This document shows, one piece after another, positions 57,361 through 64,000 of a DNA stretch of 64,000 nucleotides. Below the pieces are notes generated by a model, which did not search any database, had not been told where the DNA came from, and worked only from the letters and a program-made list of their open reading frames with translations. The DNA is from Aphanomyces cochlioides (Eukaryota; Oomycota; Saprolegniomycetes; Saprolegniales; Verrucalvaceae), in contig JAHQRK010000001.1 of NCBI GenBank assembly GCA_019828595.1, forward strand, positions 1,426,001-1,490,000, read 5' to 3'. How positions within the stretch are numbered: position 1 is the first letter of the stretch; each line of letters begins with the position of its first letter. The position numbers were made by a program, and so were the translations under genes.

Positions 57361-58672
57361 ATGAGCATCCGCGTGTACAACAAGGATCACTTCGAGGCGC
57401 TTCAGCAGCTCGCCCTGAACAATTCCAAGAGGTCAGTCATGTCCCCTCAAGAATGCACTTACAGTCACGCCAAGTCCCTCCAGTGACAAGCTCAAACAGC
57501 TCTCGACAGTGTCATCTGTATGATGCGTGAATCATCAAGAGATGGCTAAGTATTTTCATAGAGCCATGGCGGAAGCTACCCGTATTCAACCAACACATCG
57601 GATTTGTCGACTGAAACACGACAGGTTGGCTGCTTTGTCTTGGCCCTTTGATGGCGTGGAATGGCTAGAAACGTCTTGTGATGAAGCATGAACTGTACAT
57701 GAAAGAGCAAGAGGCAATCCAAAAGCAAGTCCAGATTAACATCGCCGAGGCTCTAACCAAGCAGCGCAACAAGCGGGAAGCTAATTTCCTCAAGCTGCGC
57801 AATGACATTGAGGTTCTCGTCGCAATGTGTCAGGACAATTTTGGATTGCTCCCGCGTAGGAAGGAAAAGTTCTAGCAGAGGAGCTAGGAGAACGACTTAC
57901 GCTCAAAGAAGAGACAACCAAGCGGCAAAAGCAACGGCTCTACGACGAGTGGACAGAGAAAGTCTACAACAAACTCAACGGACCGATCAACGAGAAGATC
58001 AAATCGATGGTACCTTGTCTTCTGACCAAATCGCAAGCTTGACTTTGTTCAGGACTCGAAAGCTCTCAATCAGCACAAGCAGGAAGCGTACCAGCATTTC
58101 CTTGACACTGTCAACAAGAAAGGATGCCTCTTTCGAGATATCATCATTGAAAGCGAGTACGACCCACTCAATGACAACAAATCAGTCAAGTATCGCACTC
58201 GCGTGGACGATCCTTGTTCTCGGGTGCTCAAAACCAGGGATGAAGAAGTAAATCTTTAGCGTCAGTGATGATTTCTTGACGTGAATACAGGATGCCATTG
58301 CAAAAGAAGGACGCAACGTCATGAACGAGTCCATGGATAGCACTAGCACTAGCGGCAACGTCGTGCTAGGTCGATGCGATAATTTGGACACGAAGCTCTG
58401 GGCCAAGGGCATTTTTGAGAGCACGCCGTATGGGTACTTTAACAAGATGATGGCGAGCACAATCAGCGAGGAATCGTCCAAGACGTATCAGTCCCGTGTC
58501 AAATTCGACCACTATGACATTGAACAGGTAAACCACTCAACAGAGCACGACCGACTGACTGGATGGAGTGCAGGGATCAGCCACGCTGAACCAAGAATTT
58601 CCCAAAGGAAAGCGGACAACATTTGGCGGTATCACAGGTCTCAAATCCAAGGACCAAGTACGTCTTGGTTGA
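57361..58672 (+). CDS. FAM228-domain protein
   Basis: Eight or so exons. Start MSIRVYNKDHFEALQQLALN, a Ser/Thr-rich linker (VTPSPSSDKLKQLSTSHGG), then long charged helices (KRLVMKHELYMKEQEAIQKQ, EALTKQRNKREANFLKLR, LKEETTKRQKQRLYDEWTEK) and the family core: AYQHFLDTVNKKGCLFRDII followed by ESEYDPLNDN. The core matches the NKKGxxFxxx...EYDP block of FAM228 proteins. These are little studied and occur mainly in ciliated/flagellated organisms, so a flagellum-related role is an inference. The end is taken at TGA 58670-58672 after TTFGGITGLKSKDQVRLG. A donor-like gtacgt overlaps the last codons, so a further exon cannot be excluded. Confidence 0.7.
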
Positions 58673-59401
58673 TGATGAAAGAAAAATCGTCTCGTATATC
58701 AATACGTCTTCATGAAACGAATCAAACGAGTGCGGGAATGGCGAGAGACCAACTTCCTCAAGCATGATAGCCATGGTGATTGTTGCCTTGACTTGTTCAC
58801 GTGATTCAAAGTAAGTCGTGGAGATGACAATCTGACGGTCTGAGATTCTCGACGTCATTCTCATGGGCACGAGTTTCTTCTCCACAGGTCATTGCATGCT
58901 TGGTAGCCTGGCCCCGCACCTAAAGTCACCTTGGACCTTCATCAGAGGCTGGTCAGACACGATATCCACTTGGTAAACATCGTTTCAAACAGAATGCAGT
59001 CCCCAGATAGCTCATTGTCATCATCATTTTGCTCTTTGTGAGGATTCGACCTTTTGATCTCACTAGTTTCTTGGTCGGTAGCAGATACATAGCCGTGGGT
59101 CTTGAACTCGTAGCAGAAATCGGAGTTGGATCGCTAAGGATGAAGCTGGTGTGGGCAGATGTGAAGGTTTCAAGATGAGATGGACATGGCTATGGCTTCA
59201 TACGACCTTCGATGTTGACCGTTGGAATGCGCGAGAAACCTCTTTCTCCAGCTCAAATGTCGTGATGAGATTTTTTGACGAGACAAGTCACGGCCGCATC
59301 AATCTCGTCCGCTCCTTCTTTCCCCAGCTCTGGTCTTTCTCGTCATCCATTGTTCAATGTTCAGCAAGATCGCAGTGTAAAACGTGCCACCGTGCATTTC
59401 C
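58673..59401. other. spacer before the MFS transporter
   Basis: A 102-aa minus frame at 58577-58885 (DRQIVISTTYFESREQVKAT) overlaps the FAM228 3' end. It looks fairly protein-like but matches no family I know and has no matching partner exons. The remaining sequence shows nothing firm. Confidence 0.35.
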
Positions 59402-61261
59402 ATGGCTCTCGAGTGGATCATCGACTACTGGAAGATCGTCGTGCCTTCGAAAACCACCGCCGAACTCGACGCGGACGAATGGCTCTTTTCCATCTCCTTT
59501 GACAAAGCCTCCTTCTTCTCCCTCAGATTCCTTCGCTTCCATCGGTGGTGGCTTGTCTTCTTTTCGTGTTTGGCGAACTTGACTGCTGGCTCGCTCCTCG
59601 CCTTCTCCGCATTGTACGACGTCCTGGACGTTTACTTCTATGGGAGTGCCACAAAATCCTCCGTGACTGTTATGCTTCAAGCGTACATTTGGATGGGCAT
59701 CAGCGCGGCGTTGTCGGGACCATACATCGAACGCCAAGGTCCGCGGATTGGCATGGCAATTGGAACAGTTGCCACTGGAATTGGCTTCGTGATATCTCAA
59801 CTGGCGGTCGGAGCATTCAGTCCAGTCTTCCTCAACATTGGGTACAGCTCCTCCCGCATCTTGCAGCCCATAACTCCGCAAATTCCGTAGGTATGGCGCT
59901 TTCTGCGGCTCTGGCTTTGGCTTTGTGCTGATTGCAACCATGTCATCGGTTCAGAAGTGGTTTCCAGACTTGAGGGGGTTAGTCAGTGGCCTCACAATGC
60001 TAGCCTTTGGGATCGGCAATGCTATCTTCACTCTTGTCTACACTAAGGCTTTGAATCGCGCTGGAGCATACACACCCGTTACTGACGTGAGCCAAGTTCC
60101 AAATATCTTTTGGACCACGGGTCAGTCAAACGTCCATGTTGGTTGGCATTGACTTCATGCGCTGTAGGTATCGTCATCGTGTTGATTTTAGCACTCACCA
60201 CGCTGGTCATTCGGACGCCGCCCGTGACATTTACCGCCAATGGCCATGACATTCATGGCATCCCAGTCTCGAAAGCACCCGATCCTCAAGTCGTCAACGA
60301 CGAGTACCTCAAAGTCGGTAATTCTTGAGTCGTGGAAGATCTTGTCTGATATCTTCATGGAGGCATGACATTTGTCAACTATTCCGTCGTCCAGAGCGAG
60401 TTGGAAGGCACCGATCGGAGTTATTTCCAGCACGTCAAGGCTCTTTCGCTCGTTCAGTGCATCGCGTCGACGGATTTCCTGTGCCTGTACATTGCATTCA
60501 CCGCCAATATCATCCCAGCATTGATATTCTCAACGGAGCTCAATGATATCACGACACAAGTTTTTGGCGTTCCCGTAACCAACACTGGCGTGGTGCAAGG
60601 TCTTGTCGCGAACTCCCTTGGGCGGCTCTGTGTGCCTCTCATCTCGGATTTGTTGATCCGGGTCTTCTATACCAACCCAGCTTTCGCTCGCAAGGCTGTA
60701 TTTGGACTCTTGCTGACGTATCAACTCTTGTTCTTGGCGACAGTGCCCAAAGAGACGATGAGCTTCGAAACGTATCGCTGGCTTTGCCTGTCGTTTGTAT
60801 TTGCATCGGGCGGTGGCCTGGCGTTGATCCAATGCTTCATCACGGATTTGTTTGGCGTCTACCACGCTGGAACGATGTACGGCCTCGTCATGACGTGCTG
60901 GTCCTTGCGAGCTGTCGTCGTCGGCTATGCTTTTGCATCTTTCAAAGTCACAAAGGAGTCGTTCAAGAACCAGCTTGAGTGGATGTTGATCTTGATGATC
61001 TGCGGCTGGGTGGCCATGCTCTTCGTTCGAACGAACTCGATGGATCGCTTCTTTTATGGATATCAGTACAGTCTCTGTGGTAAAGTAGTCTTTCAAGTGG
61101 CCTTCCATCGAGTTCCAAGTGATACGTGCGACTTGGAGGAAGAAAGCTTGACAGTCTTGGCACCACCGCATCCCACTGAGAGCTACAAGTCTGAAGACGG
61201 CTTTGTTCTGTGGCAAACCGATTCGACAAGGTCGCTCTCGGCGACCAGATCTCTTCATTAG
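59402..61261 (+). CDS. MFS transporter, OFA (oxalate/formate antiporter)-like
   Basis: Four or more exons. Start MALEWIIDYWKIVVPSKTTA, a soluble N-tail with LRFLRFHRWWLVFFSCLANL leading into TM1. The N-half includes AYIWMGISAALSGPYIERQG and a segment ending RIGMAIGTVATGIGFVI. The second exon has KWFPDLRGLVSGLTMLAFGI, which matches the F-x-x-x-RG-x-x-SG signature between TM4 and TM5 of OFA-type carriers. A long loop follows (VTFTANGHDIHGIPVSKAPD). The C-half is TANIIPALIFSTELNDIT, GVVQGLVANSLGRLCVPLIS, AVFGLLLTYQLLFLATV, FGVYHAGTMYGLVMTCW and a last helix ending ILMICGWVAMLFV. Twelve TM segments are likely. The tail is soluble and Ser-rich. Substrate is probably a small carboxylate but is not determined. 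Confidence 0.8.
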
Positions 61262-61875
61262 CTGCGTTAATCTTGTATGAAAGCTTTCCTGATGGGATTT
61301 TGTCACTCGCAGTAATGCATGGCTTCTTGCAATCTGACACGTAGTTCACCATGAACATCTTGATATCTTGAATTCGATTAGAGCACAAGACAAAGCTTTT
61401 TCAGTGCGAGATCTAACGCTGAGCAATGATGAGCGTCAGGAGTCGTTTCCGTGTAAAGCACGTCAAACACGTAAGTTCGAAAGACTTCTTCAAGACGGAG
61501 CTTCTAGCAGCTTTCATACATTATGCTGCACGTTATTGCAAAGCAGAGCCCTCGCGTAGCGAGAACGGAGACTCGGTGTCATGAATTCACCAAGCTCACT
61601 CCAAACTTGAAATCTCCCAGTCCAAAATCTCGTCTCTTCGAGTCGTAAGCGCGCCAAAGTTGAGACTTGCATTTAGCCAGACAATGGCATACTAAAAGAG
61701 TTGCTGTTAATGATTCCACACGGAGTACAGTAAATCGCGCAGTTCCAGGTCTTCGTCAGTCATTTGGTCCTTCGATCTTGGCGCTTTTCCTTTTTTTTGA
61801 ATTATGCTTTGAATATTCTTTGAGAGATGATATAAAATTTGGAAGTTCCATAGTTGGGTGTGCCTTGAGAAATAG
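61262..61875. other. spacer before the chromatin gene
   Basis: No gene is recognised. A run of T (about 61789-61798) and A/T-rich sequence from 61780 to 61860 precede the start at 61876, probably promoter sequence. Confidence 0.4.
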
Positions 61876-64000
61876 ATGGTGCTTACCAGCGCCGCTGGAT
61901 TGCCGCCATCGAGTGCGTCCAAAGCTGCGGCCCATGTAGACAAAGCAGCTTCGAACAAGACAGAAGTCATCAAGATAAAGGACGAGAGTTCGGATGACGA
62001 TGACGAAGAGAGCGACAGCAGCAGTAGCTCCGACGACGATGACGATAACGAGAGTGGAAGTGAAAACGAACAAGACAACCACGAGGATCCAGGAGATGTG
62101 AAACACGAAACAGAGTTTCCCCCTGCTCCTCCACTCACGGCAGCGTCTGGTCCCATTGATAGAAACAGCCCCCTCGGCGTTCTACGAGGAATGGTTGAAG
62201 TCGCGCAAGTGTGTCATTTCCTTCAGATCTTTGGGCGTATATTGAAGATTCCAAGCGTCTCCCGCACGGTAATTGCTCAAACTGCACGACGGCATGTTTG
62301 TCTCCCCGTACATTCAATGCACAATCGTCCAATGTGGCGGTTTGACACGTGTGGTTTCCACTCATCGTGCTGAATGTCGGAATTGATCGCTTGCCAAATG
62401 TCCTCCTTGCTTGTGATGCTAACACTCTATGTATAGGATCTGGAAACAGCGCTCATTGATGATGAAGCGAGTAGCTCCTACATGCTTCTCGTCGAAGTAT
62501 TCTATCGACTATGTCGCGATGCTGGCCAGAAAATCGAAAAGGCTCGAATGTCCGCGTCAATATGTTGAACTATGCCTTACCTCGACCACGTAGGGGTCAA
62601 GACTGGGAGCGTGTGCTCAACAGAAAACTAATCGACAACTGGCAACACTGGTTTCATTCGAATCCGATGCCTGGTCCATTCAAATCCGTTGGGATTCGCG
62701 ATCGAGTAAGCCTCTCACATCTTTATCATGATTACCGTGCTATACTAGGCTTTGATCTTGCATGCGTTGTGCGAATGGCGTCTGCAAACTTGCACTGAAA
62801 TAAAGAAACACATTACGACGATTACGACACCATCGAAAGACATGAAAGATGTGGATGCGAAATTTGCCACGCTCGTACGATGATATTCCTTGCTTCTTTC
62901 CTTACCACTGTCTTTGTAGCGCCCAGAAGCACTCGGAAGAGATGACAAGGGCTCTATTTATTGGTATTTCAATGACGGTTGCTGGGTCTACGCTGAAGAC
63001 TCCCCTTCTTGGGACACCACAGAAGTGTACTATAATCATTCCTAGCACTATCATCCTAACTTGGGACGTAGGAAACCACCGTACCATGTGCGGTACTCAA
63101 CTCCGACAAAAATTCGGCTCTCGGTTCATTTCCACTTGGAGAATAACCATGGCATGGATACTATCCAACCTACTGTCGTCGAGGACAAATCCAAGCGAAA
63201 GCGGAGTTCAAAAAAGGAGTCTAAGAAGAGTAAACATCACAAGCATGACCGCAAGAAGAGCGAGTCGACCCCGTCAACGCCTCCACCACCACCGCCCCCG
63301 GAACCAGAACTGCCACCAGCTGAAGAAGCTCCACCCGTTGCCGAGGAAGTCCCACGAGATTCGTCGCCTGAGCACGATCCGAATGACCGTAATGTCCTGT
63401 GTTCTGTGTGCAAGAAGTACTACGATATGTCGCTGTTGGATCCTCCTCTGCTCAAAAAGCCTCAAGGGGATTGGAAGTGCTTTGAATGCCTTGTCAATGA
63501 TTGCCGAGGTTGGCCCCGCCGAAGGCCGTCGCGTCAATTAACTCCAGCCCCACCACCACCGCCACCGCCTGAAAGATCTTCCAAGAAAGAGAAACGAAGC
63601 AAGAAGAAGACGTCCAAGAAGAGCTCGAAAAAGAGCAGCAGCAGCGGTAGTTCGTCCAAGAAGAGCAGCAGCTCCAAGAAAAAGTCCAAGCGACACCATC
63701 ACTACCCTGAGGAGTATAAATATCTACTTGATATTTACCACACCAGAAAGCGTCAGCGAGATCAAGCTCTCGTGGAAGGACTCGCTGCTGGTCTGCCGGT
63801 GCAACCGATTGGGCCAAGCGAATGGCGCGTTGCCAGTGCATCTGTGGCTGACTTGAAGGAATTGCTTGAACGGGATTTCAACGAGCCAGGCTCGATGGAA
63901 CAGCAGCGCCTGAAAGGACGACTGATTCAAATTCTAAAAGCAGGAGAGGCACACCAAGAAGAGCTAATGCGGATTAAACTTCGCGAAGAACAGCAACTCA
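61876..64000 (+). CDS. DDT/WHIM-type chromatin protein with Cys-rich finger, partial at 3' end
   Basis: The N-terminus (start 61876, MVLTSAAGLPPSSASKAAAH) runs into a Ser/Asp acidic block (DDDDEESDSSSSSDDDDDNE). Further exons give ETALIDDEASSSYMLLVEVF, DWERVLNRKLIDNWQHWF, ALCEWRLQTCTEIKKHI and RPEALGRDDKGSIYWYFNDG. The last two resemble DDT- and WHIM-domain segments of ISWI-accessory proteins (LGxDxxGxxYWxF). A basic region and Pro-rich stretches flank a finger with CSVCKKYYD and DWKCFECLVND (two CxxC pairs), a half-PHD pattern. A Lys/Ser-rich block and a charged helix continue to the window end, where the frame is still open. The splice pattern between 62160 and 62440 is not resolved. Likely a nuclear chromatin-remodelling subunit. 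Confidence 0.65.

Noticed and set aside
58577..58885. 102-aa minus frame overlapping the FAM228 end
   Set aside because: Reasonable composition but overlaps coding sequence with clear homology on the other strand and has no partner exons.
1..64000. CRISPR arrays, operons and bacterial ribosome-binding sites
   Set aside because: Spliceosomal introns throughout and lack of spaced direct repeats make a prokaryotic reading untenable.

Overview
The window reads as nuclear DNA of a compact eukaryotic genome. Genes on both strands are split by very short GT...AG introns (about 40-60 bases), spacers are short, and several neighbours end within a few bases of each other. The mix of genes (a START-domain protein, a FAM228-type protein typical of flagellated cells, AAAP amino-acid transporters, a CBM1-like secreted protein, expanded LRR-TM-kinase-like receptors, a Harbinger-type transposase relic) fits an oomycete, most likely a Saprolegniales/Aphanomyces-like water mould. 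That assignment is inference. No rRNA, tRNA, CRISPR array or bacterial-type operon was recognised. Exon limits were read by eye from frame, splice sites and family fit.

Left part (1-25255), mostly housekeeping: a decayed Harbinger-type transposase runs off the left edge. It is followed by a histidine acid phosphatase, a complete DDI1 ubiquitin receptor/retropepsin (UBL-RVP-UBA), a galectin-RRM fusion, and a very large TPR-IQ-LRR protein. Next come two tandem SLC38-like amino-acid transporters, a WD40 (Nup43-like) protein, a GDAP2-like macro/CRAL-TRIO protein, V-ATPase subunit e, mitochondrial ribosomal protein bL27, a 58-aa microprotein, a large multi-pass membrane protein and a START-domain protein.

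Middle part (25400-53410), fast-evolving: a cluster of LRR-transmembrane-kinase-like receptor genes. Three look intact or nearly so (31550-34579 on +, 46687-49620 on +, about 50661-53409 on +). One on the minus strand (35226-38066) has an unsettled 5' end. Two are clear pseudogenes (25428-28100 on -, 40667-43454 on +), and there are orphan fragments of the same family. All share a Cys-containing N-terminal domain, one exon per LRR, a single TM segment and a kinase fold that lacks the VAIK lysine, the HRD aspartate and the DFG motif. I read them as receptor pseudokinases. Two members share an apparently identical tract of about 688 bases in the kinase exon, a sign of gene conversion. Between them lie a CBM1-like secreted protein, a decayed Myb/SANT-like transposon ORF and decayed open frames.

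Right part (53736-64000), housekeeping again: a CBS-domain/PP2C fusion that is probably mitochondrial, an MTH1-like NUDIX hydrolase, a FAM228-domain protein, an OFA-like MFS transporter, and the 5' part of a DDT/WHIM-type chromatin protein with a Cys-rich finger that runs off the right edge.
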